37,795 nucleotides of DNA from Anaerolineales bacterium. GTDB lineage: Bacteria > Chloroflexota > Anaerolineae > Anaerolineales > Villigracilaceae. A model generated the notes under the pieces. The model was not told where the DNA came from. It was given only the letters and a program-made list of their open reading frames with translations, and ran no database searches. Positions 1-8,469 of this stretch are shown piece after piece. Position numbers and translations under genes: made by a program. Location of the stretch: positions 1 through 37,795 of the forward strand of contig CAKKRM010000112.1 of assembly GCA_919902735.1 (NCBI GenBank), written 5' to 3'. Numbering within the stretch: position 1 is the first letter of the stretch; every line of letters begins with the position of its first letter.

Positions 1-54
1 CTTGGCCTGGCCCTCTACTTCATCCACAGGTTCAGGGCTTTGGATGGAAAATAA
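1..54 (+). CDS. Possible C-terminal end of an upstream gene (partial)
   Basis: Frame 1 is open from the window edge to a TAA at 52-54 and reads LGLALYFIHRFRALDGK. A hydrophobic stretch followed by a short basic tail fits the end of an integral membrane protein. The fragment is only 17 codons, so chance cannot be excluded and no family can be named. The perfect palindrome that begins 10 bases later would lie in its 3' untranslated region. Confidence 0.35.
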   Translation, partial: LGLALYFIHRFRALDGK

Positions 55-64
55 TAGATTTATC

Positions 65-108
65 TGAACCAAGGTGACAGTCACTGAAGTGACTGTCACC
101 TTGGTTCA
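65..108. repeat. Perfect 21-bp inverted repeat (palindrome)
   Basis: Arms 65-85 and 88-108 are exact reverse complements separated by two bases (GA). The arms contain the core GGTGACAGTCACT. There is no T-run on either side, so it is not a classical intrinsic terminator. It could be a REP-like repeat, an RNA-stabilising hairpin after the upstream gene, or a dimeric operator in front of the sensor kinase at 163. The sequence alone does not decide between these. Confidence 0.8.
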
Positions 109-148
109 TGGGGATGAATACCCCACGCAAGGCTTTTCAAAATTGCAC

Positions 149-154
149 TATACT
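149..154 (+). promoter_or_regulatory. Candidate -10 box for the sensor kinase gene
   Basis: TATACT lies 8 bases before the ATG at 163, so transcription would begin at or next to the start codon. No good -35 box and no Shine-Dalgarno sequence are visible, which fits a leaderless mRNA. The same spacing recurs at other unit-leading genes in the window. Confidence 0.4.
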
Positions 155-162
155 AGCCCTGC

Positions 163-3100
163 ATGAAACGACGCCTCAGAACAATCCTGATTTTTACCCT
201 GGCAGTCATCCTATCCGCCTGCGTTTCCAGTACGCCAACAACCGCGCCGCAGCCTCAATTCACCGCGCCTCCCCCGCAGCCCTCCCAGCCCGCCACCCCC
301 AACTTCAACCGCTCCATTCGCTTCGAACACATCAGCCTCGAACAGGGCCTCTCGCAAAGCGTCATCAACGTTATCTTTCAAGACAGCAAAGGCTTTCTCT
401 GGTTCGGCACAGAGGATGGATTAAACCGATACGACGGCTACAGCTTCAAAGTCTACAAACCGGAAGCGGAAAACGAAACCACCCTCAGCAACCGCTGGAT
501 CACATCCATCGTCGAAGACCAGGAAGGATACATCTGGATCGGCACCCGTCAGGGCGGATTGAACCGCTTCGACCCCCGCTCGGGCCTGTTCGCCGTTTTC
601 AAGCATGATCCAGCCGACGACAACTCCCTGAGCAACAATCGTGTCAACGCCCTCTTTATGGACAAAAACAACACCCTCTGGGTCGGCACCGACTCAGACC
701 TCGACCGCCTCGACACGGCAGGCAAAACCTTCATCCACTACCTCGGCGACGAAGACGGCCTGGAAAACCCCATCACCGCCCTCTTCCAGGATTCAACAAG
801 CCTGCTATGGATCGGCGTACGAGACAACGGCTTATATCAACTGGACGAAAACACAAACTCGATCAAAGCCTTCACCACAAGCGACAATATCAACTCGCTC
901 AGTGACAATAACGTCACCTCCATCATCGAAGATTTCGACGGCAATTTGTGGGTTGCCACCCAAAACGGCCTGAACCGCTTCAAGCCAAACACACAATCGT
1001 TTGCCCGTTATTTCAACAACCCAGAAGACCCCGAAAGCATATCCAACGATGCCCTGAAACATTTGTTTATTGATCACAACGGCGTGCTGTGGATAGCCGC
1101 CAACAACGGACTGGATATTTACAACGCCCAGCTCAACCAGTTTATTCATTACCGCCACGAGCCAGCCAACCCCGGCAGCGTCAGCAATAACCTCATCCTC
1201 TCCATCTTTGAAGACCGCGGCAACGTCATGTGGATCGGCACAAACGGCGGCGGCCTGAACAAATACAACCGCAGGCAGGATGAATTCGCATACTATCGAG
1301 GCGACCTCTCCAACCCCAACAGCCTGAGCGGGAACCTCATCTCTGCTATTTTTGTCGAACCCAACAGCACCGTCTGGATCGGCACCCTCGACAGCGGCCT
1401 CAACCGCTTCAGCCCATCCACAGGTGAATTCAAACAATTCCATCACGACCCTTCCAACCCAGCCAGCCTGAGCAGTGACCAAATCTACTGCCTTCTCGTA
1501 GATCGGCACGGCGCGCTCTGGGTTGGCACATCGAATGCGCTCAACCTCTTCGACCCCAACACAGGCATCGCCAAACGCTTTGAACCGCTTGAAGATGGCA
1601 ACAGCCTTTCAGGGCTGCCCGTCTACGCCATTTATGAAGACCGCAGCGGGAATATCTGGCTCGGCACAAGCGAAGGCCTCGATCTATTCAACCCCGTTGC
1701 GGAAACCTTCACCAATTTCAAGCACAATCCCCAGGATCCAAACAGCCTGAGCGACTCGCAGGTTGTTGCAATCAAAGAAGACCTGCAAGGCAATCTCTGG
1801 GTTGGCACATTGGATGGCGGGTTGAACCGCCTGCAATACAATGAAAATATTTTTATTCGATATCAAAATCGCCGCGGCGACCCAAAAAGCCTCGGCAACG
1901 ACTCCATCGTGTCCATTTATGAAAGCAAGAACGGCACATTATGGATCGGCACCGCAGGCGGAGGGTTGAACCGCTACGACCTGAAAACAGACTCGTTTAC
2001 ATCGTTTACCGAAAAAGACGGCCTGCCCAACAACATCATCAACGGCATCCTCGAAGACCGCGAGAACAATCTATGGCTCAGCACCAATTATGGGCTGTCC
2101 CGCTTCAATCCATTTATCAATACATTCCGCAACTACACCCTCAGCGACGGGCTGCAAAGCAACGAATTCAATTCCAACGCGCATGCCGTCACCATCCACG
2201 GAGAAATGTATTTCGGCGGCATCAACGGGCTGAATTTTTTCAACCCGCTTTCCCTTTCAACAGATACCTACGTGCCTCCCATTGTCCTCACCTCCCTCAC
2301 CCGAAACGGCGAACCCATACGCACCGACGTGCGTGTGGAATCGCTGCAGGAACTTACCCTGCAATGGCCCGATAACTCATTCGAATTTGAGTTTGCCGCG
2401 CTTTCGTACAGCCAGCCGAACAAAAACCAATACGCCTACATGCTCGAAAACTTTGACGGCAGTTGGAACGAAATTGGCGTAAAACACGGCAGCCGCTACA
2501 CCAACCTGCCCGGCGGAACCTACACCCTGAAACTACGCGGTTCAAATAGCGACGGCATCTGGAATGAAGCCGGGCGTTCCATAAAGATCACCGTCATTCC
2601 CCCGTTTTGGGGAACCTGGTGGTTTCGGGCGGCATCCGTGTTATTGCTTGGCGCCCTCATTGCAACAGGCTACCGCTGGCGGGTAAAAGCCGTTGAAAGC
2701 CGCAACCGCCAGTTGGAGAGCCTCGTTCAAAGAAGAACATCAGACCTCGAAAAGCGCACTCGCGATATCGAAGCCTTGTACGAAGCGGATGAACGCATCA
2801 TCCGCAACGTCACCCTCAACCAGGTCTTCCAAACCCTGGTGGACGTGTCCATCTCCGTGCTCAAAGCAGATCGCAGCGTGGTCTTCGTATGGAACGAGGA
2901 AAAGAAAAAAATACTGCCGCGCGTCAGCCGTGGATTTCAACCTGAGACCCTCTACGCGCTCAACTTTGAAGACGGCGAAGGCATGTTGGGTCACGCCATG
3001 TCCACGGGTGAATCCGTCATCATATCCGACCTGAAATTAGGCGCCCTGCGCGGCGACCTTCAAACCGTCATTCGCAATGAAGGCATTCAGTCCTACGCTC

Positions 3101-3870
3101 ATTTCCCCATTGTGGTGGATGGAAAAGTAGTCGCAATTTTCAACGTAGCCTACACCCGCCCCAACGCGCTCCACGAAGACTCCATCCGCCTTTTCACCGC
3201 CCTGGTAAACCGCGCATCCCTCGCGATTGCGAACATGGAATTATTCGAGCAGACCAAAGACCTGGCGGTGATGGAGGAACGCAACCGCCTCGCCCGTGAC
3301 CTGCATGATAGCGCCAAACAAAAGGCATTCGCCGCCCTCGCACAGTTGGGCACGGCCAATGGCATCATCAAGACCAGGCCCGACGAAGTATTCTCCCACT
3401 TGAGCGAAGCGGAAACGCTTGTCTATGAAGTGATCCAGGAGTTGACCTTCCTCATTCAGGAGATTTACCCGATTGCCCTGCAGGAAAAGGGACTGCCGAC
3501 CACATTGCGGGAATATGTCTTCGAGTGGGAAAATCGCAACAACGCAGTGATCAGCCTCACGGTCCAGAATGAGCGGGCGCTGCCGCTGGAGATGGAACAG
3601 GCCGTGTATCGTTTCATTCAGGAGGCGCTGGCCAATGTCTCCCGTCACAGCAAGGCAGGCCAGGTGGAGGTTTCATTGATATATAATCCAGAGTCGCTGC
3701 AGGTCGTCGTTTCAGATGACGGCCACGGTTTCGATATGAACCAAAAAGCAAAGGGCATGGGATTCCGTTCGATGCGTGAACGGATCAGCAGTATTCGCGG
3801 AACGGTTCAAATTCAAAGCGCGCCCGGGCAGGGCACGCGCCTGATCGCACAATTACCGATCAAGAGTTAA
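163..3870 (+). CDS. Reg_prop beta-propeller sensor histidine kinase (lipoprotein signal)
   Basis: A 1235-residue sensor that should pass an extracellular signal to the LuxR-type regulator directly downstream. It begins with a lipoprotein signal peptide ending in LSAC (Cys20). Fourteen propeller blades with the LWxGTxxGLNRF pattern follow (about residues 50-710), enough for two seven-bladed propellers. A Y_Y_Y-type domain (about 730-810), one membrane helix (about 819-842), a coiled coil and a GAF domain (about 880-1025) come next. The HisKA_3 dimerisation helix has LARDLHDS with phospho-acceptor His1048. The ATPase has an N box near 1151-1165 and the glycine motifs DDGHGFD and GMGFRSM. This is the one-piece NarL-type kinase layout seen in Bacteroidetes and Chloroflexi sensors. 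The ligand is unknown. The ATG is preceded by a -10 box but no ribosome site. Confidence 0.93.
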   Translation: MKRRLRTILIFTLAVILSACVSSTPTTAPQPQFTAPPPQPSQPATPNFNRSIRFEHISLEQGLSQSVINVIFQDSKGFLWFGTEDGLNRYDGYSFKVYKPEAENETTLSNRWITSIVEDQEGYIWIGTRQGGLNRFDPRSGLFAVFKHDPADDNSLSNNRVNALFMDKNNTLWVGTDSDLDRLDTAGKTFIHYLGDEDGLENPITALFQDSTSLLWIGVRDNGLYQLDENTNSIKAFTTSDNINSLSDNNVTSIIEDFDGNLWVATQNGLNRFKPNTQSFARYFNNPEDPESISNDALKHLFIDHNGVLWIAANNGLDIYNAQLNQFIHYRHEPANPGSVSNNLILSIFEDRGNVMWIGTNGGGLNKYNRRQDEFAYYRGDLSNPNSLSGNLISAIFVEPNSTVWIGTLDSGLNRFSPSTGEFKQFHHDPSNPASLSSDQIYCLLVDRHGALWVGTSNALNLFDPNTGIAKRFEPLEDGNSLSGLPVYAIYEDRSGNIWLGTSEGLDLFNPVAETFTNFKHNPQDPNSLSDSQVVAIKEDLQGNLWVGTLDGGLNRLQYNENIFIRYQNRRGDPKSLGNDSIVSIYESKNGTLWIGTAGGGLNRYDLKTDSFTSFTEKDGLPNNIINGILEDRENNLWLSTNYGLSRFNPFINTFRNYTLSDGLQSNEFNSNAHAVTIHGEMYFGGINGLNFFNPLSLSTDTYVPPIVLTSLTRNGEPIRTDVRVESLQELTLQWPDNSFEFEFAALSYSQPNKNQYAYMLENFDGSWNEIGVKHGSRYTNLPGGTYTLKLRGSNSDGIWNEAGRSIKITVIPPFWGTWWFRAASVLLLGALIATGYRWRVKAVESRNRQLESLVQRRTSDLEKRTRDIEALYEADERIIRNVTLNQVFQTLVDVSISVLKADRSVVFVWNEEKKKILPRVSRGFQPETLYALNFEDGEGMLGHAMSTGESVIISDLKLGALRGDLQTVIRNEGIQSYAHFPIVVDGKVVAIFNVAYTRPNALHEDSIRLFTALVNRASLAIANMELFEQTKDLAVMEERNRLARDLHDSAKQKAFAALAQLGTANGIIKTRPDEVFSHLSEAETLVYEVIQELTFLIQEIYPIALQEKGLPTTLREYVFEWENRNNAVISLTVQNERALPLEMEQAVYRFIQEALANVSRHSKAGQVEVSLIYNPESLQVVVSDDGHGFDMNQKAKGMGFRSMRERISSIRGTVQIQSAPGQGTRLIAQLPIKS

Positions 3871-3889
3871 TGGCAGGAGTTTACTTTTT

Positions 3890-4561
3890 ATGAAACATCA
3901 TCGTACAACCATATTGATTGCGGACGATCACGAAGTAGTGCGAAACGGGATTCGTTCCTACCTGGAGACAATCCCCGATTTCCAGGTGGTTGGGGAATCA
4001 TCCTCAGGCGAAGAGACGTTGAACATGGTTTCCGAGTTGATCCCCGATATCGTGCTGCTGGATCTGATTATGCCTGGCATGGACGGTATCGAAACCACGC
4101 GGCGGGTCAAGCAGGTCAGTCCGCGCTCACAGGTGGTGGTGCTGACTTCGTATCATGAGGATGTGCATATCTTCCCCGCCCTGAAAGCAGGCGCAATTTC
4201 CTACATTCTGAAAGATATGAAAATGGAAAAACTGGCGGAGGTTCTGCACCGCGCGGTTCAAGGGGAGGTCACTTTGCACCCGCGGGTTGCCGCCCGTGTT
4301 TTACAAAACATTCGCGGCGAAAGCAGCGGAGAGCAGCCGCTGTTTACGGAGTTGACCGACCGCGAAACCGATGTGTTGAAATTGATCGCCGCCGGGCTCA
4401 CCAACAGCCAGATCGCTGAAAAACTGGTCATCAGTGAAAATACGGTAAAGGGACACGTGAGCAACATCCTCAGCAAACTTCATCTTGCAGACCGCACGCA
4501 AGTGGCGGTGTATGCCTGGCAGCAGGGCATTGTGAACAGGAATAATACGTTGAAGGATTAA
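3890..4561 (+). CDS. LuxR/NarL-family response regulator
   Basis: A 223-residue DNA-binding regulator, the expected phosphorylation target of the kinase ending 19 bases upstream. The receiver domain has the acidic pair in IADDHE (residues 11-12), phospho-acceptor Asp58 in VLLDLIMPG and the conserved Lys in YILKDM. The C-terminal helix-turn-helix reads LTDRETDVLKLIAAG, then ISENTVKGHVSNIL, the usual LuxR signature. AGGAG lies upstream of the ATG at a somewhat long spacing. The HisKA_3 kinase and NarL regulator form a conventional matched pair. Target genes are not evident. The unit ends in a miniature element and then an intrinsic terminator. Confidence 0.95.
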   Translation: MKHHRTTILIADDHEVVRNGIRSYLETIPDFQVVGESSSGEETLNMVSELIPDIVLLDLIMPGMDGIETTRRVKQVSPRSQVVVLTSYHEDVHIFPALKAGAISYILKDMKMEKLAEVLHRAVQGEVTLHPRVAARVLQNIRGESSGEQPLFTELTDRETDVLKLIAAGLTNSQIAEKLVISENTVKGHVSNILSKLHLADRTQVAVYAWQQGIVNRNNTLKD

Positions 4562-4574
4562 GCGAAGTTTGAAA

Positions 4575-4699
4575 CATATTAACTGATGTTACGCACCGTC
4601 CCGACACTGGCGCCGCGCGCCAGTGCGGTGAGGTTTGGGCTACAAACCAGCTTGATTTACGAGAACCTTCGGGACGTTTCGCGTAAGATGACATATTAA
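4575..4699. mobile_element. MITE-like element, copy A, with 8-bp target duplications
   Basis: The element spans 4583-4691 (109 bp) and is bounded by the direct repeat CATATTAA at 4575-4582 and 4692-4699 (a ninth base, A, also matches). Its ends are imperfect inverted repeats: left CTGATGTTACGC and, read inward on the other strand, right TCATCTTACGC. The right half holds AACCTTCGGGACG. An internal perfect hairpin (4605-4613 with 4617-4625) is absent from the relative at 37655-37737. No reading frame is present, so movement would need a transposase supplied from elsewhere. Confidence 0.75.
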
Positions 4700-4703
4700 A
4701 TCA

Positions 4704-4743
4704 AAAAGGACACTGCCGCGGGAGACAGTGTCCTTTTGTTTTT
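4704..4743. terminator. Bidirectional intrinsic terminator
   Basis: A 12-bp perfect stem (4704-4715 with 4726-4737) encloses a 10-base loop. On the + strand it is followed by GTTTTT, and on the - strand by TTTTTGATTTAAT. It sits between the convergent response regulator (+) and DsbA-like gene (-), so it can end both transcripts. Confidence 0.85.
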
Positions 4744-4755
4744 GAACCAGCTTCC

Positions 4756-5526
4756 TTATTGACCCATCTCCGCCAGAGCGGCTTCGATTTGCTGTTGGAA
4801 GACCTCAAAGGGCTGTGCGCCTTCGATCATTGCGGTTTTTTCCTCTCCATTTACGGTGTACGTGATAATGAATGAAGGAGTGCCTGTCACGCCTGCTTCA
4901 AGCGCCGCTTTACCGTCTTGAAATACCAGATCGTCGTATTTGTTGGTGGAATAACATTCATTAAACAAGGCCATATCCAGCCCGGTTTTGTCAGCAATGT
5001 CGCTCAACCTGCGATCTGTAAAGGAACCCGCGTCTTCACCCAAAACATTGGCAAAGATCATATCGTGCATTTCCCAGTACATATTCTGGTCGCCTGCGCA
5101 ATATGCGGCCTTGGCGGCATCTTCTGATTCGGTTTTTCCACCTCGTATATTATCGCTTACCCAGTTACCCGTTGAACGGTAGGTGAAATAAACCTTTCCT
5201 GTGGCGATATAAGCCTCAACCAACAACGGCTCCGTGTTTTTATAAAAACGTTCACAGAACGGGCATTGATAATCGGAAAATTCCACAATTTTAATTGGCG
5301 CGTCAGGGTCGCCCATTTGGTTTGCCTCTGCCTGTGGACGGGCATTGGGTTCAATGGTTGTAATCCCGGAAATCGGCTTGAAATTGGGCCAAATAATGAG
5401 AAAGGCAAAAGCCAGTGCGCCGATGGAAATCAAACCGATTCCCAAAAGGCGCGAACGCTGTTCCTTGCGCCTGATCTGTTCCTTGCGTGCCTGCCGCTTG
5501 CTGATTTCTTTATCTTTGTTGGTCAT
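4756..5526 (-). CDS. DsbA/DsbG-like membrane-anchored thiol-disulfide oxidoreductase
   Basis: A 256-residue protein with a basic cytoplasmic N-terminus, one membrane helix (about residues 27-47) and an extracytoplasmic thioredoxin fold. The active site is CPFC (Cys88 and Cys91) in FSDYQCPFCERFY, and the cis-proline loop is VTGTPSF. This matches the Thioredoxin_4/DSBA-like family, which forms or exchanges disulfides in exported proteins. The start is supported by AGGAG six bases before the ATG. A partner such as DsbB or VKOR, needed for reoxidation, is not in the window. A promoter is predicted in the gap to the lipase gene, so it may be transcribed alone. It ends at a bidirectional terminator. 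Confidence 0.9.
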   Translation of the reverse strand: MTNKDKEISKRQARKEQIRRKEQRSRLLGIGLISIGALAFAFLIIWPNFKPISGITTIEPNARPQAEANQMGDPDAPIKIVEFSDYQCPFCERFYKNTEPLLVEAYIATGKVYFTYRSTGNWVSDNIRGGKTESEDAAKAAYCAGDQNMYWEMHDMIFANVLGEDAGSFTDRRLSDIADKTGLDMALFNECYSTNKYDDLVFQDGKAALEAGVTGTPSFIITYTVNGEEKTAMIEGAQPFEVFQQQIEAALAEMGQ

Positions 5527-5559
5527 ACTAACTCCTGTCTGTAAGGTGATCGACTTTAA

Positions 5560-5588
5560 ATTGTCCCATGTGAAAATGGATTTGTCCA
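5560..5588 (-). promoter_or_regulatory. Predicted promoter of the DsbA-like gene
   Basis: On the minus strand TGGACA (5583-5588) and GACAAT (5560-5565) are separated by 17 bases, 33 bases before the ATG at 5526. Each hexamer has one or two mismatches to the sigma-70 consensus, so the call is tentative. Confidence 0.4.
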
Positions 5589-5613
5589 GTAATGGGTTAA
5601 TACCTTCTTAATT

Positions 5614-6453
5614 TCATTCGCGCAAACGCGCGTCCATCCAAAGGGTTATGGTTTTGAATACTTCAGCCTGCTCCGGTTCATTATGAAGTTCATGGTAGGC
5701 GCCTTCCCACAATACCAGGGTACACTTTTCCTTCAAGGGTGCGGCAAATTCCGTGCTGCTGGATGGGAATGCAATTGCATCTGCCTTGCCGTGCAGCAGC
5801 AGTAAGGGCATGGAAAACTCACCCGCATGTTCCAGAGTCCACTTTGTAACGCCGAGCATGATCTTTCCAAACCCGAGGGAGATTTTGTCATGCACAAGCG
5901 GGTCGTTGATATACGCCTGCACTACCTTCTCATTACGGGAAATGCTTTTTGTATCCAGGCCGCTCACGATAATAACATTGGGTATAAGCGAACCCAGCGC
6001 TTTTGCCATCATTACTTTTATCTTTTGTAGTTCCACAGAAGTATGTAAAGCAGAACTGGTGGCGACGACTCCCTTAACATTCGGCTTGCGAAGTAAACCA
6101 TAATGCAAAACCTGAACGCCGCCGATACTATGTCCATATAAAAAGAGCGGCAGGCCCGGGTAACGCAAGCGCGCCTGTTCTAGCATCACATCTATATCCT
6201 GCATGAAATCTTCAATGGAGGAGATATGCCCGCGCGCTCCGCCGGAACGCCCGTGCCCGCGCAGGTCGTAACTGAGCAGGATAAATCCATCTTTCCCAAA
6301 CGCTTCAGCCACATGGGCATATCGCGAACTATGTTCGCCCAGTCCATGTACGAGGCAGGCAACCGCCTTGGGCTGCACAACCGCAGGCTCCCAAACTTGC
6401 GCGAACATATCCAAACCGTCACGAGATTTCCAATTCATTTCCTGATGAGGCAT
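5614..6453 (-). CDS. Alpha/beta hydrolase, monoacylglycerol lipase-like
   Basis: A 279-residue serine hydrolase of the Hydrolase_4 (monoglyceride lipase / lysophospholipase) type, likely cytoplasmic because no signal peptide is seen. Visible landmarks are the oxyanion-side HGLGEHS, the segment YDLRGHGRSGG, nucleophile elbow GHSIGG (Ser109), acid Asp225 in HGKADAI and base His254 in YHELHNE. These spacings agree with the family, which cleaves acyl groups from monoacylglycerols or lysolipids. The ATG at 6453 was chosen over an upstream one because GGAGG lies seven bases before it and the previous gene stops one base earlier. It is the last gene of the XRE-TPR-GNAT-V4R operon. Confidence 0.88.
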   Translation of the reverse strand: MPHQEMNWKSRDGLDMFAQVWEPAVVQPKAVACLVHGLGEHSSRYAHVAEAFGKDGFILLSYDLRGHGRSGGARGHISSIEDFMQDIDVMLEQARLRYPGLPLFLYGHSIGGVQVLHYGLLRKPNVKGVVATSSALHTSVELQKIKVMMAKALGSLIPNVIIVSGLDTKSISRNEKVVQAYINDPLVHDKISLGFGKIMLGVTKWTLEHAGEFSMPLLLLHGKADAIAFPSSSTEFAAPLKEKCTLVLWEGAYHELHNEPEQAEVFKTITLWMDARLRE

Positions 6454-6454
6454 T

Positions 6455-7060
6455 TCACCCTCCAATGGTGATAATAAATTCACATGGATGCGCGCCCATT
6501 GCATGGCAGGCGCGTTCTTCAATATCATAAACCTGGCCGTCCGCCCAATACAGGCACTCGCGGATCAACCCAAAGGTTACAAAACAGATCGGGATGTCGT
6601 CGGTTTGATTCAAGGCGGTGGGAGATGCCTGGTCAACGAGCAGCAGGTCAAGGTCCAGGGTATGAATCGTTATGTCTCCATTGCCAGCGCCCAGCATTCG
6701 GGCAAGCAGTTCAAGCGCGGGTTTGCGTCGCAGTGATTTGGGAAGCCCGCGAATGAAGGCCGCCTGGGCTTTGACGCCAAGCCTGGAATCATCCAGCAGG
6801 CTTTGCCAGAGTTTTGCGCCAATGCGTATTAGTATGCCGCGCGCGCCGCGCCCATAATAGGTGCGAATGGCCGACTGTAAGGTGGCATAGGCCTGGGCAA
6901 CACGCCCATCATCCAGCCCGAGAAAATGCGAGGCGCGCGCCCATTCCTTTGGCAGGCCTGCCTTGGAAAGGACAGCCCTCAATGTTTCGTGGCCGATCTC
7001 CGTCGAGAGCGTCTCGACAAATCCCTGCATGATGCGCGATGGAAAAGCGGGCGGGCTCAT
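6455..7060 (-). CDS. V4R-domain protein
   Basis: A 201-residue soluble protein. The C-terminal third, with CFVTFGLIRECLYWADGQ followed by an acidic, Cys- and His-containing end (ERACHAMGAHPCEF), resembles the V4R (4-vinyl reductase) small-molecule binding fold found in BchJ and in XylR-type regulators. The N-terminal part is helical and holds an RTYYGRGARGIL segment typical of Chloroflexi V4R proteins. The ligand is unknown; a hydrophobic or aromatic compound is the family expectation. The gene starts within the stop codon of the GNAT gene (ATGA at 7057-7060) and ends one base before the lipase gene, so the three are translationally linked. Confidence 0.6.
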   Translation of the reverse strand: MSPPAFPSRIMQGFVETLSTEIGHETLRAVLSKAGLPKEWARASHFLGLDDGRVAQAYATLQSAIRTYYGRGARGILIRIGAKLWQSLLDDSRLGVKAQAAFIRGLPKSLRRKPALELLARMLGAGNGDITIHTLDLDLLLVDQASPTALNQTDDIPICFVTFGLIRECLYWADGQVYDIEERACHAMGAHPCEFIITIGG

Positions 7061-7920
7061 GAAATACCTGTTGGGTAAACAAGCAGGGGAAAATATTCGC
7101 CCGTGCGGACAAAACCGATTTTATGATATAGCGCCAGGGAAGCGGCATTGTCTGATTGAGTATTGACCGATAGTTTGCCAATACGATTGGCGGTCAGATA
7201 TTCCAGCAGGTCGCTCATTAACGCTGTGCCCATGCCCCTGCCCTGCGCTTCAGGCTGGACCCCGAGCCTGGCCAGGTGTGCCCCAAACGGATTCCCCGTG
7301 CTAATCTGATATCCGACCACACCTGATTCATTTTCCGCCACCGTTGCATGAAGCGCCTGGACGTACGCCCGTTGAAGCGAATCAAAGGTGTTATGCCAAA
7401 ATTCGCCAAACGCGGCAATATCCAATTTTGTGACTGTAGGCAGGTCTGTCTCAAGCATTGGGCGGATTCGTATCCCCTGCGTCATGGGGTGGGGTTCTGC
7501 ATTTTCGATATTCAATTGCAGCAAAACGATATTCTGAGTCAATTCAAAGCCACTGGAAAGCAGGATATTCTGAAACCATTGCTTCACAACGATTGCCGCA
7601 ATTTTAGCCTGCGGGTTGGAATGCATGGTCTCTTCGCGCGCCACTTCCCAAAGCGCAGACCAGGCTTCGATACCGGAAAAATTCTGGTGATGAGAAAAAA
7701 GCCTGATCCAGGCTGCATGTTGCGGGTCTTCGGGGCAGGCCAGGGCGGCGATGATGCGGCCATTATCCTCCAGAACCCAGTAGTTCGGCGAACCGACCCA
7801 TTCCAGGGCTGAGCGCCAATCCAAATGGCGGTGTGTGTGAGCCTCATAAAAGATGAGGTTGGTGATCTGGTGGTGATCTTCCATGACCGCCCGGCGAACC
7901 TTCAAATTCAAGTTGATCAT
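7057..7920 (-). CDS. Tandem GNAT N-acetyltransferase
   Basis: A 287-residue protein with two GNAT-like halves. The C-terminal half (about 145-287) has the acetyl-CoA motif A as ARLGVQPEAQGRGMGTALM and motif B as NTQSDNAASLALYHKIGF, so it should be active. The N-terminal half (about 1-130) has the beginning of the fold (RRAVMEDHHQI) but no clear QxxGxG/A motif, and may only bind or dimerise. The acceptor substrate cannot be read from sequence. It overlaps the TPR gene before it and the V4R gene after it by four bases each. Confidence 0.85.
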   Translation of the reverse strand: MINLNLKVRRAVMEDHHQITNLIFYEAHTHRHLDWRSALEWVGSPNYWVLEDNGRIIAALACPEDPQHAAWIRLFSHHQNFSGIEAWSALWEVAREETMHSNPQAKIAAIVVKQWFQNILLSSGFELTQNIVLLQLNIENAEPHPMTQGIRIRPMLETDLPTVTKLDIAAFGEFWHNTFDSLQRAYVQALHATVAENESGVVGYQISTGNPFGAHLARLGVQPEAQGRGMGTALMSDLLEYLTANRIGKLSVNTQSDNAASLALYHKIGFVRTGEYFPLLVYPTGIS

Positions 7921-8438
7921 TTGATGAAACGAAGGAAGAATTTTAGAATACGTTCGAAAAATCCCGGGGTCTTTTTCGCATCCAGCGACCCCATCATCTT
8001 AAATGCCGATTCGGTGACCCTGCCTGTTTTCAACTTGATCGCAGCGGCAGATTTCATAACCATGGCGCGCAAGTCGCCTTCATGTACCTGCCTGAATAAT
8101 TCAGCGGAAAGTTCGTAGGTTTCAACGGCTTCATCGTAACGATTGAGCCCTTCCAGTGCGGCGGCAATGTTGCCCAATGCCATTGCCTGGCGTTTAATAT
8201 CCCCTGCCCCCTCGAAAATTTTATCGGTGCCCAGCGCGGCCTCCAGCGATTCTTGTGGTTTTCCCGCCTGCAACAAGGCAACGCTGGCGTTGTTCATCAT
8301 CTCGGCGGCCATTAACCCTGCGCGTCCCAGAGTATATCCTTCCGCGGCCTGGCGGAAGGATTGAGCGGCTTCATCGAATTTTTTGTTTGCAAATGCGCTT
8401 TTGCCCTGCGCTTCGAGTTCGTGAGGTTCAGGTGTCAT
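7917..8438 (-). CDS. TPR-repeat protein
   Basis: A helical protein of about 173 residues with TPR signatures, for example GKSAFANKKFDEAAQSFRQA, MNNASVALLQAGKPQESLEA, and LGNIAAALEGLNRYDEAVET. The C-terminus is basic and hydrophobic (FFERILKFFLRFIK), possibly a membrane-touching helix. TPRs usually hold partner proteins, so it may couple the XRE regulator and enzymes of the operon. The start is uncertain: the ATG at 8438 begins just before the first repeat, but ATGs at 8459 and 8501 (overlapping the XRE gene) are possible, and none has a clear ribosome site. Confidence 0.7.
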   Translation of the reverse strand: MTPEPHELEAQGKSAFANKKFDEAAQSFRQAAEGYTLGRAGLMAAEMMNNASVALLQAGKPQESLEAALGTDKIFEGAGDIKRQAMALGNIAAALEGLNRYDEAVETYELSAELFRQVHEGDLRAMVMKSAAAIKLKTGRVTESAFKMMGSLDAKKTPGFFERILKFFLRFIK

Positions 8439-8469
8439 GATGGTACCAGGCCGGTTCATTAATAAGGCG

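Noticed and set aside
832-1509. Long open frame opposite the sensor kinase propeller
   Set aside because: It is antisense to repeated propeller blades; the repeated codons keep the opposite frame open, and it has no start signal or family likeness.
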